Positions 1 through 10,755 are shown, counted from the stretch's first letter. The stretch: 64,000 nucleotides of DNA from Petaurus breviceps papuanus (GCA_028583685.1 JAMXIF010000086.1:16232312-16296311); one strand, 5' to 3'. Translations and numbers: made by a program. Notes: generated by a model from the sequence alone, not told the origin.

Positions 1-720
1 GCCTTAAACAGGAGACTATTTGAGTCCCATTTCAGGGATCTGAATATTCACTGCATGGTGTGTCTACTACACTTTTCCTACCCCTTCTAAGATGGCTTTA
101 TTTTCACAGAGCTCATTAGGCTCCAGAACTACTTGTAAAAGTAAGAAGGTATGTTTATAGGTATTCAATATAAGTCAAGGCCCAGAATTGAAACTCTGGG
201 AAAGGAGAATAAAAGTGTATTTTAAGAACAGAGTCTTGGAAAATTTCTTTAAAGTCAGTTTCCAATTGATAGAAACTTTAGTAAAGGCATTTAAAATGCC
301 TAAGACTATTCTCTATCTCCTGAAATACATCAAGACAATTTTCACTGAAGTTCTCCTTCTGTGAAATATTGGGAAAGACTCTAGCTTGCAAAATGAATTT
401 TCTTTTCTGGGGAAAGTGACCCAAACTGAGTCACTGAGCCTATTCCAATAGTTTAATTGATGCTGTTCATTTTTTTAAAATCTCAGTCATCTTTATACTT
501 CACCTTCAGAGAACCTTCCTTTGAAACGAATTAAAACAGTAAGCAAAACCAACTGACAAAGGACACAGTCATTGAGTCTGACAGCATACAAAATTCCATA
601 CTCCCATCACACCACCCCTCCAACAAAAGGAGGGAATTAATTTCCCTACATCTAATTTAGAGCCAGTCTTGGTCTTTGTAATATTACAACCTCAATTTCA
701 TCTTACTGTCTAATGTGCCT
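1..720. other. AT-rich sequence, nothing recognised
   Basis: No repeat family, RNA gene or coding region could be identified. Confidence 0.5.
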
Positions 721-731
721 AATTGTGGTCA

Positions 732-1156
732 GTGCAGCTAGGTCAAGCACTGGGCTTAGAATCAAGAAAACTCATCTTCATGAGTTCAAATCTATTTTTA
801 GATCCTTCCCTTGCTAGTTGTGTGACTGGATAAGTCACTTAACCTTAGTTGCTTCAGTTCTTTATCTATAAAGTGCACTAGGGAAGGAAATAGAAAAACA
901 CTCCAGTATCTTGGCCAAGAAAATCCCAAATGGGGCCATAAAAAATTAGATGAAACTGAGGGGGCAGTGAGGTGGCCCAGTGAGTAAAGCACTGGCCCTG
1001 GAGTCAGGAGGACCAGAGTTCGGTTCCGGCCTCAGACACTTAACACCCACACCCACACCCACACACAAAACTAGATGTGTAACCTTGGGCAAATTAACCC
1101 CAATTGCCCTCCAAAAGTAAAAAAAAAAAGTTAGATAAAACTGAACAACAGCAACA
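732..1156 (+). mobile_element. MAR1-type CORE-SINE, split by a younger SINE
   Basis: Head GCAGCTAGGT, CORE part with AAGTCACTTAACC, RTE-like tail (CCAGTATCTTGGCCAAGAAA) and an AACAACAGCAACAA end. Flanking direct repeats 721-731 and 1157-1167 (AATTGTGGTCA and AATTGTAGTCA) differ at one base. Confidence 0.8.
960..1130 (+). mobile_element. tRNA-type marsupial SINE inserted in the MAR1
   Basis: Starts GGGGCAGTGAGGTGGC, has a B-box-like GAGTTCGGTTCC, and ends CCCCAATTGCC followed by an A tail. Target duplication TTAGATGAAACTGA (946-959) and TTAGATAAAACTGA (1131-1144). An ACACCC-rich expansion sits near 1044-1068. Confidence 0.88.
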
Positions 1157-1169
1157 AATTGTAGTCACT

Positions 1170-1350
1170 GCATACATAGTTTACTTCACTCTTCATTAAT
1201 TCATGTGTCCTCCCATGTTGATTTGAATCCCTCATATTCCTTGTTTCTTATGGCATAATAATATTCAATTCTGGTCATATAACACATCATAAAATATCCT
1301 TTCATTAGAACTGAGTACAGATACAATATTCCTGTGTACCACTATTTGTG
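1170..1350 (-). mobile_element. L1 ORF2 C-terminal fragment
   Basis: Contains the recurring marsupial L1 string TTCTTATGGCATAATAATATTC (19-22 base core near 1243-1264) in antisense. The same stretch occurs in the better L1 copies near 13785 and 15290. Strongly decayed. Confidence 0.5.
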
Positions 1351-1559
1351 ATGGTTTCTGCTGGGCATAAAGGTGAGTGGCACTCCAATTGATCATAAAT
1401 GCAATCTTTAGTAGGAAACTATATGGGTAAATTCTTTCTGACTTGCGAAAATTCAGACAGCAGGAAAATTTTTATGCTAATGGATATGCTTAACCAACCT
1501 AGAAAAGTTACTAGATTTGAGGCTTAGTAGCTAATATCACTTTGAAGTGATAATCATAA

Positions 1560-2260
1560 TTGAAACAGCTAGTATTTATATAATGCTTTAAGGCTTGCAA
1601 AGTACTTTACAAGTATCTTATTTTATCCTTACAATAATCCTGGAAGGTAGTATATTGTTAATGTACTTTTGCTTAATGGGAAGATCTTTGCATCCATTAA
1701 TAGGCCCATGTGACCTGCTTGAGTCACATGGAAGCTTGAGTCACATGAGTCTGTGGTGGGAGGAGCTTGACAAGTGGGTAGAGCAGGAAGGGTGGAATAG
1801 AGCTAGAAGGAAGTTGGTCAGAGCAGTTAGAACGAAGGGAGAGAGAGGAAGCAGACAGACATCTGTGAGTGTTTGTGGGAAGCCCCTAGTAGGGGAAGGC
1901 TTAGGGATGGTGGTGTCCCCTGCATAGTTATTGTGTATAGATTTTGTTGCTACAATGAATTTACTTTTCTGGTATTTGAATAAATGTTTTTGGCTCTGTC
2001 TTCCATGTGGAGAGTCTGTTATATTTTGCAATTCAGCATTATGCTGGCATATTGGTAGCCACCATAGACACTGTGAATATCATGTTGGCACTACAGGTTC
2101 TATTATTATACCCATTTTACAGATGGGGAAATTGAGGCAAACAGTGGTTAAGGTACTTGCTCAGGGTTACATACCTAGTGTCTTTGGCTGTATTTAAAAT
2201 TGGGTATTCTTGATACCAGGTTCAGCATTCTATCCACTATATCCCCTAGCTACATCCCTA
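1560..2260 (-). mobile_element. MIR/THER-type SINE split by a 440-base insertion
   Basis: The left part (about 1560-1650) ends in the usual GGAAGGTAG. The right part (2096-2260) resumes with CTATTATTATACCCATTTTACAG and continues through the CORE sequence. Confidence 0.7.
1656..2095 (+). mobile_element. Candidate old solo LTR within the MIR
   Basis: 440-base block interrupting the SINE. It begins TGTT and ends TACA, with an AATAAA about 115 bases before its end. No convincing target duplication and no internal region. Old retroviral-type fossil, family unknown. It could instead be another kind of insertion. Confidence 0.35.
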
Positions 2261-2377
2261 TAACTTGGATTATACATACATAACACACACACACATATAC
2301 ATATATACGTATGTATTAATGTGTAATTTGTGTATCACACTTTTTGTTTTGTTTTCATTCAGATTGGCATATGGATT

Positions 2378-2590
2378 TCACAGTAGAAGAAGCATGGAAC
2401 AGTTGTAAGACCACTGGTTTTGGATTCATAGTATCTGGGTTCACATCTCACCTCTGATGCTCATTATCTTTGTGACCTTCAACAGGTTACTTGATTACTC
2501 TGTTTTCATTTTCTCATCTGTAAAATGAGGGGATTGAATGAGATGACTCCTGAAGTTCCTTTTAGCTCTAAATATATGAGTCTATGATCC
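2378..2590 (+). mobile_element. MIR-type SINE
   Basis: Recognised by GGGTTCACATCTC (B-box-like), CTCATCTGTAAAATGAGG and the 3' GAAGTTCCTTTTAGCTCTAA motif. Confidence 0.75.
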
Positions 2591-4184
2591 AAGAGGTGAT
2601 AAGGAGCCACTGGTGTTTACTGAGTAGGGGAGTGACACAGTCAGTTTTGTGCTTAAGTAATACCACTTTGGACAGTATGTGGAGAATGAATTGGAGTGGG
2701 GAAAGACTTGAAGCTTTGAGACCAATTAGGAGGTCAACAGTCTAGGTGAAAGGTGTTTATGTTAACTAATTCAGTAAGTAGCTGTATAAGTAAAGAGAAA
2801 GGTTTAGATACAAGAAATATGGAGGGAAAAAAATGACAAGATTTGGCAACTGATTGGACATATGGAGTGAGGGAGAGCAATGAATCAAAGATATTATCAG
2901 GGTTATAAACATGGGATACTGAAGGACTGGTGGATCCTTCAACAAAAAAAGGGGACATTTGAAAGAGAGGTAGGTTTAGGAGAAAAGATAATGAGTTCTG
3001 TTTTGAACATGTTGACTTTGAGTTATCTCTGAACATCTAGTTTTAAATACAAGGAGACAGTTGGTAATGTGGGACTGAAGCTTAGGGGAGAGACTGGGAC
3101 TAGATCTATGATAATCCAAACCATGGGAGTTAATGAGTTCACCCAGAGAAATCATAGAAAGAGAAGAGAAGGAAACGGGACCTTGGACAGTGTCTTTGTG
3201 GACACTCATAGTCAGGAGGCATGATATGGATAATGAACCAGCACAGTAGACTGAGAAGTGGTCAGGCAAGCAGGAGGAGAACCAGAAGAAAACGGGGTGG
3301 GGGGGGGAGGGACCCACAAAGGAGAGAGTAGCTAAGAAGAGAGGGAAGTCAACAGCATCAGAAAGGTCAAAAAAGATGAGAACTAATCAGGTTTGACAAT
3401 TAGAAGACCAATGGTAAGAACAGTTTTAATAATAATATCAGCTACCATTTATATATTGCTTTATAAACATTATCTCATTTGATCCTCACAACAACCCAGG
3501 GAGATAGGTGCTATTATCCTTTTTTTTTTTAACTGTCCAGTTTATTATTACGTCTTTAAATGGCTACAACAGACACCAGGAGATTTCATATCTAGACTAG
3601 CTTTCCCGCCATAGGGTCACAGCACAAACATACAACAGGGTTAGGTTTTTTCTTTTTTTTTTTTTGTCTTTTTTCTGCCTTTTATTTTAAAGAAGAAAGC
3701 AAAGAGGTTGATGGGGGGGGGAGAGGGGGTTGCTAGAAGCTTCCATCTTTATTTCCCCTAAAACAACAAAACAAACAAAAAAAAAGCCCCTATAAAACAG
3801 AAACAAAAGAAAAATGAAAAGTGTCATGTCCATAGAAAGCCCTCCATGGAGGGTGAGGGGAAGAGGCAGCTGGGGAGAGGCCTGAATCCCCCCTCTCATC
3901 CCCTCTCCCCCCCCATTCTCCTGGAGGGTGAGATACCCTATATAGTGTGTATTTCATTCCCTCCTCAAGCCAAATTCAATGGGAATAAGGTTGACCCATT
4001 CCCTTTTGCCTTCCTATTCTTCCCCTCCATTGTAACCATTTTCCCTTGCCTCTTCTATATGAGATAGTTTACCCCGTTCTGTCTCTTCCAATCTCCTCTC
4101 ATTATATTGCTCTCTTACATCTTAATTTCACCTTTTAAGTATCATCCCTTCCTGTTAAATTGGTCCTGTGCCCTCTATCTATGT

Positions 4185-4282
4185 ATACCTGTAAACATAT
4201 ATACACACATTCACATATGTATTCATATACCCATATACCCTCATATATATATGTATATATGCATATATATATATATATATTT
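4185..4282. repeat. AT/CA-rich simple repeat
   Basis: Degenerate (TATA)n and (CA)n inside the L1 inter-ORF region. The equivalent place in the other L1 copies is shorter. Confidence 0.8.
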
Positions 4283-4735
4283 CTATTCCCTTCAACTACT
4301 GAAAAAAGTTTCATAAGTTACAATTATTGTTTTTCCATGTAGGAATGTTAATAGTTCAACTTTGATAAGTTCCTTATGATTTCTTTTCCCTGTTTACCTT
4401 CTCATTGTTCTCTTGCTTCTTGTATCTGAATGTCAAATTTTCTATTCAACTCTGGTTTTTTCATCAGGAATGCTTTAAAGTCCTCTATTCCATATGATCA
4501 TATTTTCCCCTGAAACATGATACTCAGTTTTGCTGGGTAGGTGATTCTTGGTTTTAATCCCAGCTCCTTTGACCTCCGGAATAACATATTCCAAGCCCTT
4601 TGATCCCTCAGTGTAGAAACTGCCAGATCCTGGGTTATCCTGATTTTATTTCCACAATATTCAAGTTGTTTCTTCCTGGCTGCTTATAATATTCTCTCCT
4701 TAATCTGGGAATTCTGGAACCTGGCTATAATATTC

Positions 4736-5406
4736 CTAGGAGTTTTCTTTTTGGGATCCTTTTTCAGGAGGTGATCGATGGATTCTTTCAACCTCTATTT
4801 TGCCCTCAGGTTCTAAAACATCAGGGCAGTTTTCTTTGACAACTTCCTGGAGGATTATTTCTAGGTTCTTACTTTGATCATGGATTTCAGGTAGTCCAAT
4901 AATTTTTAAATTATCTCTCCTGGATCTATTTTCCAGGTCAGTATTTTTCCCCATGAGATATTTCACATTGCCTTCTATTCTTTCATTTGTTTGGATCTGT
5001 TTAACAGCATCTTGGTTTCTCATAGTCATTAGCTTCCATTTGCTCCAATCTAATTCTGAAGCAATGATTCTCCTCACTGAGCTTCTGAGAGTCTTTTTTC
5101 CATCTGGCAAATTCAGCTTTTTAAGGCATTCTTCTCCTCATTGACTTTTTGAGCCTCTTTTGCCGTTTGAGTTAGTCTATTTTTTAAGGTATAATTTTCC
5201 TCAGTCAGGCTGTTGACTCTCATTTCATAATTTTCTTGCATTGTTCTCATTTCCCTTCCCAATTTTTCCTCCAATTCTCTTATCTGCTTCTTAAGGTCCT
5301 CTATGGCCTGTAACCAGCTCATTATTTTCCTTTGAAGCTTTTGGTGCAGGAGTTCTGACTTCACTGTCTTCCTCCTGTTCCATGCTTTGCTCCTTTTTGT
5401 CCCCAA
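4736..5406 (-). pseudogene. L1 ORF1 relic (coiled coil plus RNA-binding part)
   Basis: Two antisense open frames make one gene. The upstream one (5406-5113) is a heptad-rich coiled coil (DLKKQIRELEEKLGREMRTM). The downstream one (5110-4736) carries ENRSRRDNLKIIGLPE, the start of the L1 ORF1p RNA-recognition domain, and ILQEVVKENCPDVLE. The frame changes near 5111, so the copy is broken. ORF1p is the RNA chaperone of the L1 particle. Confidence 0.85.
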
Positions 5407-6423
5407 AATAGGAGTCTAATGTTGGAATCTTCTGTCTGCTTTGTTTCCTTTGCCTGGTCATGTCACCCCTCAGTCACTTGACCCCTGGGCTTTTTGCCAC
5501 AGTAGGACTCTGCCACCAGACAGGGGAGCTTTCGTCCCAATCTCTGGGGTTTTCTCAGCTGCCAGGGGTATTAGATGGGTGCCCTCTCTGAGGTCTCCAC
5601 ATGCTCTGGTAAGCTGGACACACACCCCATGACCTCTACCCTAGACTGCAATCCAGATCCAAGAAGGTTAAAGCAAGAGCGATTACCCCTTAGACTGGTG
5701 CTTGGTCCCCCTACACTCTGCAGGCCAGGAGCTGAAGCTGCCACATGGCACTGGCTGGCTGTGCCAGTGTCTCAGTGGCTTCTCATCCCGGGGGCAAAAG
5801 CCACACACTCCCACTTACTGGGTCCCAAAGTCCAGACCGCACTGACCTCTCACTTTGTCCTTCCCTCTATGTGTTGATAATTCTGGAAATGGCCACAGCT
5901 GCTGCTGATCTGGAGTCTCTCTGGCTGGCAGCTGGTCAGGCCCACCCTGGGGCAAAAGCCTTGGCATGGGGCTGGGCTGGGCTCCCAGAGCACTGCGCTG
6001 GGTGATTCCTGCCCCTGACGGGCTGTCCTCAGTGGGAGGTTAGCTTCTCTGTGTCATTTTGTGGGTTCTGCAGCTCCAAAGTTTGTTCAGAGTCCCCTTT
6101 TCACATGGATTGGGGAAGGTGGAAGCTGGAGCAGCGGGAAGGTCCTGCTTCTACTCCACCATCTTGACTCCACCCCCTATCCCTTTTTTTTTTATACCTG
6201 GGGGAACAGAGGTAGACAGCAGTTAAGTGACTTCTCTAGGATCACAGTATTTCAGGTAAGGTTTGAACTCAGGTCTTACAGATTCCAAGACCTATACTCT
6301 ATCCTCTACATCATCTGGCAGCCTAGGTGTTCAAGAGAGTAATGAGGTTGGAAACCAGACTGCAAAGCTTTGACTGAGGAGTGAATGAGAGGAGTGGCAG
6401 TGTAGACAGTTTTTTTCCTTCTT

Positions 6424-6500
6424 AATGACTCTGTCTCTCTCTCTCTGTCTTTGTCTCTCTCTTTCTCTCCTTCCCTCCTCCCTCTCTCTGCCTCATTCTC
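6424..6500. repeat. TC-rich simple repeat
   Basis: Imperfect CTCTCTCTGTCT tract at the edge of the L2 fragment. Confidence 0.85.
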
Positions 6501-6514
6501 CCTCTTCCTTCATT

Positions 6515-7285
6515 AACAAAGCATTCATATTCCCTCCCTTTCATTCTCCTACACCCATTGGAAAGAAAACAAAAACAAAAACTGAAGCACTTGTAACTGA
6601 TATTCATAGTCAAAACAAATTCTCAGATTAGTCATGTCTAAAAGCATACATCTCATTCTGCATCTGGAATCCATCACTTCTTTCTGTCAGAAGGTATGTA
6701 ATGTGCTTCATCGTTGACCTTTGCATTGATCTAAGATCTTGTCTTTCCAAGTTGTTTTTCTTGTTTTGTTTCTGTTGTTGTTGTTGGTTTTTTTTTTTTG
6801 CTTTTTGGAGGGGGGAAGGTAGGGCAATTGGGGTTAAGTGACTTGCCCAAGGTCACACAGCTAATATAGTGTTAAGTGTCTGAGGTTGAATTTGAACTCA
6901 GGTCCTCCTGACTCCAGGGTTGATGCTCTATTCACTGAACCACCTAGCCACCCTGAGTTGTTTTTCTTTATGATGTTGTTGATATTGTATAAATTGTTCT
7001 GATTCTAATCACTTTTCCTTCAATTTTGCCAACCTGATGGGTATGGAGAGAACTTCAGAGTTGCTTCAATTTGTATCTCTTGAATTGTTAGTGATTTTGG
7101 AGAATTTTTTTCATATGGCTATTGATAGCTTGAATCTCTTTCCTTAAGAATTGCTTATTCATACTATTTGATTATTTGTTTATTGAAGAATGGTTCTTTT
7201 TCTTGTAAATTTGAACCAATTCCTTATTTATTTTAGAAATGGAACTTGTATCAGTGAAACTTGCTACAAAGATTTTTTTCCCCTC
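6515..7285 (-). mobile_element. L1 ORF2 C-terminal fragment, with a nested SINE
   Basis: Antisense L1 signature: GATGGGTATGGAGAGAACTTCAG, CAATTTGTATCTCTTGAATT and TATGGCTATTGATAGCTT. It parallels 15620-15880 of the larger L1 copy. Diverged. Confidence 0.6.
6763..6955 (-). mobile_element. tRNA-type marsupial SINE
   Basis: T-run tail at the left, then GGGCAATTGGGGTTAAGTGAC, and the head (complement of CCACCTAGCCACCC) at the right. 13-base identical target duplication AGTTGTTTTTCTT at 6750-6762 and 6956-6968. Confidence 0.9.
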
Positions 7286-8640
7286 AGTTAACTACTACTT
7301 TGGCTCAGATCTCAGTGGAGACAGCCCAGGATCCTGAAACTAAAGGCTTTATAAATACAAGTGCCTTCTAGATCACTAGTCCTGCATCTAAATTAGCCCA
7401 ACACCCATCACATGGAGAAATAACTCCTGTGAAGAAGGGACCAGTCCCCTACCAACTTCTGACTATCCACTGTCTGTAGGGTAGATAAGCTATCATAGAA
7501 GAAAAAAAATAATACTGTACTATACTCTGTGTTTTTAGTCTTCCCAAAACAATTTGGTTTAAATAGTCAATCCATTTCTAACTTGGAGAGATGCCCAAAG
7601 TGTCATTGTTCCCCCATGCACTCTGATATGAGACTCTATACCAAGATTTCAGGTAACATTTATAGGAATCTTGAATAAAGAAAAGATCATAATATCTACA
7701 AATACAGTTTTAGTTAACAATTCAGAATTGCCTAATAATCAAGTATCTTTCCATGATCATTTCCCTCACTCCTGGAGTTTAAAGGGACCTCCTCCATTCC
7801 AAATAAATCTTAATCCTTTCTAACTGGAGAACTGTGGGTCCTAGGGTTAATCATTTAAGGTGGATAGGAAGATACTGACAGATACGACCAGAGAAAAGTT
7901 ACTGTTTTAAGGTACCACCCGATCCAATTCCCCAAGAAGAACCTTTTCAAGGAGTTTTTCCAAAGGTTTCTTAAAGGGCTTTAAAGGAAAATATTATTTC
8001 TTAATGTTTTTCATTTTGTGAAAAGAAGTTTTTAATATGTTTCCACACTAACATAGCTGCAAGGAAGAAGAAGCAGTACATGCCAGGAAGTTAAACCACT
8101 TCTGCCACCACTTCCAATCAGAAATGGAGAAAATTCAGGACCCTGAGTCCAAGAACTTTGGGAAAAGTAGTGCTGTCTAGATCACCAGTTCTTGCTGCTT
8201 AGCTTAGGCCCCATAACCATCTTTGAGGAGAAAAATCACTGTGGAAAAGAGACCCATCTTCCTCATCACCACTAAAACCAACTAATGACCAACTGCCATG
8301 GATAGGCAGTTGGAGCTAAGAGCCTTGGAAATGTCAGTGCCCTCCCCACCAGGCTTGCTTCCCACCTGGCCCTTGTAACCTTCCTCCTGGGCAGAACCAC
8401 TGCAGAGATTCCTCTTGGCAACCTCAGTGCATATGTGTTGTGACCACAGATGTCAGAAGACCCAGAAAAGAAAATTCTTGCTATCAAAGTCCTTCACACT
8501 GTCAAAAGGTCAGCCCTAGAAACTGATGGGTTTTTATTAGTGGGAATGACATTAAAGATGATGAATGCAGCATCTTTGTCTTGTCGATGCATTCTAAGGA
8601 ACGATGGCTTGCAGGTGGAGCCTTCTGCGTGATAACTTCC
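7286..8640. other. Mostly single-copy stretch with weak internal repetition
   Basis: Segments near 7330-7470 and 8130-8285 share a diverged pattern (CTAGATCAC-AGT..CTG, GGAGAAA, CTGTG-AAGA-GGACC). A further resemblance appears near 8315-8400. No known family recognised. Confidence 0.35.
8450..8570 (+). pseudogene. Possible relic of a Y-box (cold-shock domain) gene
   Basis: KKILAIKVLHTVK resembles the start of the Y-box cold-shock domain (KKVIATKVLGTVK). Downstream, in a shifted frame, RNDIKDDECSIFV resembles RNDTKEDVFV. The spacing between the two is about right. The similarity fades after that and the RNA-binding YGF motif is not clear. If real, it is a short, decayed retrocopy fragment; it may be chance. 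Confidence 0.3.
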
Positions 8641-8820
8641 CCATTAAAATGCAAGCTTCTTAAGAGGAGAGGCTATTTCCGCTTTTTCATGTGTATACCC
8701 CAGCACTTAGCACAGTGCTTTGCACAAAGTAAGCATTTTCATTCATTTACTCATTGATTCATTCAGTAAATTGATTCATTCAGTACATTTTTTTTATTCA
8801 CTCATTGATTCATTCATTCT
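8641..8820 (+). mobile_element. L2 3' end with ATTCATTC tail
   Basis: Typical L2 3' UTR wording: AAAATGCAAGCTTCTTAAGAGGAG, CCCAGCACTTAGCACAGTGC. It is followed by an imperfect (ATTCATTC)n. Confidence 0.75.
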
Positions 8821-9170
8821 GGAATGGGAATTACAGAGGACAAAATGGAAAGGATGAGCTGAGTAGGGAGTGGGCATGGAGGGGGGGTAGTACTGTGAAG
8901 GATGGGATGGAGAAAATGGGACCTGGGCTATGGAGATAGGTTACTCCTCAGTAATTTGTCGTAACATTGGGGAAAGTAATGGGTGGCAGGTATATTATGA
9001 TGCTCATAATCTCTGTGAGGTCAGAGGCCAGGGACAATAGGCATTAATCATCTCACCCTTTCCTTGGGGCTAGAGGGAGGGGGAAAGGGGACAGGGCAGT
9101 GTTATAGTTGCAGAAAAGGATGCTGGGTCTGGTGGAGGGATGAAGAGTCCTTGTCTCCTTGCTTCCAGTT

Positions 9171-9410
9171 TCTGGTGTTTTCCATTCCCTCCTTGACACA
9201 TCTGTCAAAATGATCTTTCTGATATAGAAGTTTGATAATGTCACTCCCTCGCTCAAAACCCCACAGTGGAGCCTTATTACCCACAGATTAAACTGAGAAT
9301 TCTTCACTTTGCCATTTAAGGTCATCCACAGTCTGGCTCCAGCCGACCTTTCCAGCCTCTTTTTACTTAGATCTCCTTTGGACGTTCTTGGCACTACTCA
9401 TACTGGCTGT
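9171..9410 (+). mobile_element. L2 3' region fragment
   Basis: Contains AATGTCACTCCCTCGCTCAAAA and GGAGCCTTATTACC, the L2 segment also seen at 32690-32730. Confidence 0.65.
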
Positions 9411-10060
9411 TCATTAGGTTATTTTTTTAGTCATCAAAGGCAAATGAACAAACATCCCTATGCAAAGGTGGATTGTAGCACATCTTCCCCAAAGCAGAAA
9501 GAAAATATCTTCAAAAGTATTGAGGGTTTAAAAGTTTAGAAGTGCTGAAATGAACACTAACTAGTTTCCTTTCTTTTCTCTTCATTGTTATGAGCTGGGA
9601 AGACATTACTAGGTAACACTGATTTTGGAAAGTGAGCAATTTTTTTTTGCTATTTGGTTTTTTAAATTTAAAGTTGTTCTGTTGCAATGCTGCCTCTCCT
9701 CATCCCCCATTCCTACAGCTGTTCCATTAGCATTCCCGGCAGCTCTCATGGAGGAAGCCTGTGGCAGGCAGCCTCAGTGCTGACGTAGACTGGAACAAGC
9801 TGATTTCATTAAAGCCTCTGTTCTGGGCACTGGAGCAGCCCCGCGGAGGGCTCAGTTTGTGGGATTGGTGATGCTCTGAAGGATGATGTAACAAGGGAGA
9901 CTGTTGTATGATTGCTGTTGTTTCTACAGCATGACAATATTCCTTTCCATGCCTATCCTCATCTCATGGGAACCTAGGGGAGGTTTGTCAACAAAATTTC
10001 CCTTTCATAGAGGCCATCTTAGCAAAACAGTCCTATAGGAGGCCTTAAAGTATGACATAA
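9411..10060. other. Single-copy block, candidate conserved non-coding element at 9700-9900
   Basis: No repeat recognised. 9700-9900 is richer in G+C than its surroundings and includes TGCTGACGTA (9778-9787), which resembles a CRE/Maf-type site. No open frame of note. Confidence 0.35.
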
Positions 10061-10064
10061 CAAA

Positions 10065-10245
10065 GATAGGTGGTATTTATATGGCACTTCAAGGTTTGCA
10101 ACACACCTTTACAAATATCTCATTTTTTATTCAAAACTCACTGAGATAGATATTATTATCCCCATTTTACAAATGAAGAAATTGAGGCAGATAGAGGTAA
10201 AGTGACCTACCTAAGGTCACAGAGCAAGTATTTGTGACCAGATAA
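10065..10245 (-). mobile_element. MIR/THER-type SINE (first of three in a row)
   Basis: GGTTTGCAACACACC, TATTATTATCCCCATTTTAC and GAAATTGAGGCAGA in the standard order. Confidence 0.75.
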
Positions 10246-10254
10246 AATGATGAT

Positions 10255-10445
10255 GATGACAGCAACATTTATATAGCATTTATTATATACCAGGCACTGT
10301 ACTAAGCACTTTACAATTACTATCTTATTTGATCCTTACAGAAACTCTGGAAGGTAAGTACCATTATTATTGTCATTTTACAGATTGGAAAACTGAGGCA
10401 AACAGAGGTTAAGTGACTTACTTACCCAGGGTCACATAGTGAATG
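10255..10445 (-). mobile_element. MIR/THER-type SINE (second of three)
   Basis: Preceded by a short GATGATGAT run. It contains CCAGGCACTGTACTAAGC and CAGAGGTTAAGTGACTTAC. Confidence 0.75.
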
Positions 10446-10451
10446 TCTGAG

Positions 10452-10453
<2 letters not shown>

Positions 10454-10500
<47 letters not shown>

Positions 10501-10521
10501 ACTACTACTACTACTACTACT
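10454..10521. repeat. (CTA)n microsatellite
   Basis: About 22 CTA units with one one-base interruption at 10500-10501, lying between two MIR-like SINEs. Confidence 0.97.
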
Positions 10522-10522
10522 G

Positions 10523-10755
10523 GTAACATTTATATAGCATTTACTATGTGCCAGGCACTATGCTTTATAATTATTATTTCATTTAATCCTTGCAACAAAC
10601 TGGAAGGTAGGAGCTATTATTATCCCCATTTTACAGATTATACAACTGAGGCAAAGAGAGGTAAAGCAGCTTGCCCAGGGTCAAACAATGAGTTAAATAT
10701 CAGAGAACAGGTTTGAATTCGGGTCTTCCTGACTCTAGGGCTGGTATTCTAGCAT
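10523..10755 (-). mobile_element. MIR/THER-type SINE (third of three)
   Basis: Starts GGTAACATTTATATAGC and ends near GGGCTGGTATTCTAGC. It is closely similar to the previous unit. Confidence 0.75.

Larger units (their letters stand above)
3531..6177 (-). mobile_element. L1 5' half joined to a foreign polyadenylated 3' end
   Basis: On the minus strand the element begins at 6177 with an intact-looking L1 5' end (GGGGTGGAGTCAAGATGGTGG, 6157-6177). It runs through a GC-rich 5' UTR (6177-5430), ORF1 (about 5406-4736) and the inter-ORF region to about 3889. From 3888 to 3531 the sequence has no L1 similarity. It ends with AATAAA (3546-3541), then 10 bases, then an A tail (T run at 3521-3530). No ORF2 or L1 3' UTR is present. 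T-rich target duplications flank it (TATCCTTT... at 3514 and TATCCCTTT... at 6178). Confidence 0.75.
3428..6330 (-). mobile_element. MIR/THER-type SINE split by the L1 chimera (pieces 3428-3513 and 6195-6330)
   Basis: The left piece ends GATAGGTGCTATTATCC. The right piece continues with GAGGTAGACAGCAGTTAAGTG and TTTGAACTCAGGTCTTACAG. The two halves make one element. Confidence 0.75.
2591..6417 (-). mobile_element. L2-clade LINE fossil, split by a MIR and an L1 (pieces 2591-3427 and 6331-6417)
   Basis: The antisense strand reads as the C-terminal end of an L2/CR1-like reverse transcriptase. A 100-residue open frame (3036 to 2734) includes NSLSFLLNLPLF and DSLLSLTPYVQSVAKSCHFF. The same sequence recurs at 53400-54060. 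The second piece after the nested insertions matches the L2 copy near 54785. Confidence 0.75.

Noticed and set aside
1042-1072. ACACCC repeats as a possible telomere-like tract
   Set aside because: Only a few units of CCCACA type inside a young SINE; not the vertebrate telomere repeat.
10454-10521. CTA tract as a CRISPR or satellite array
   Set aside because: A simple trinucleotide microsatellite without spacers.
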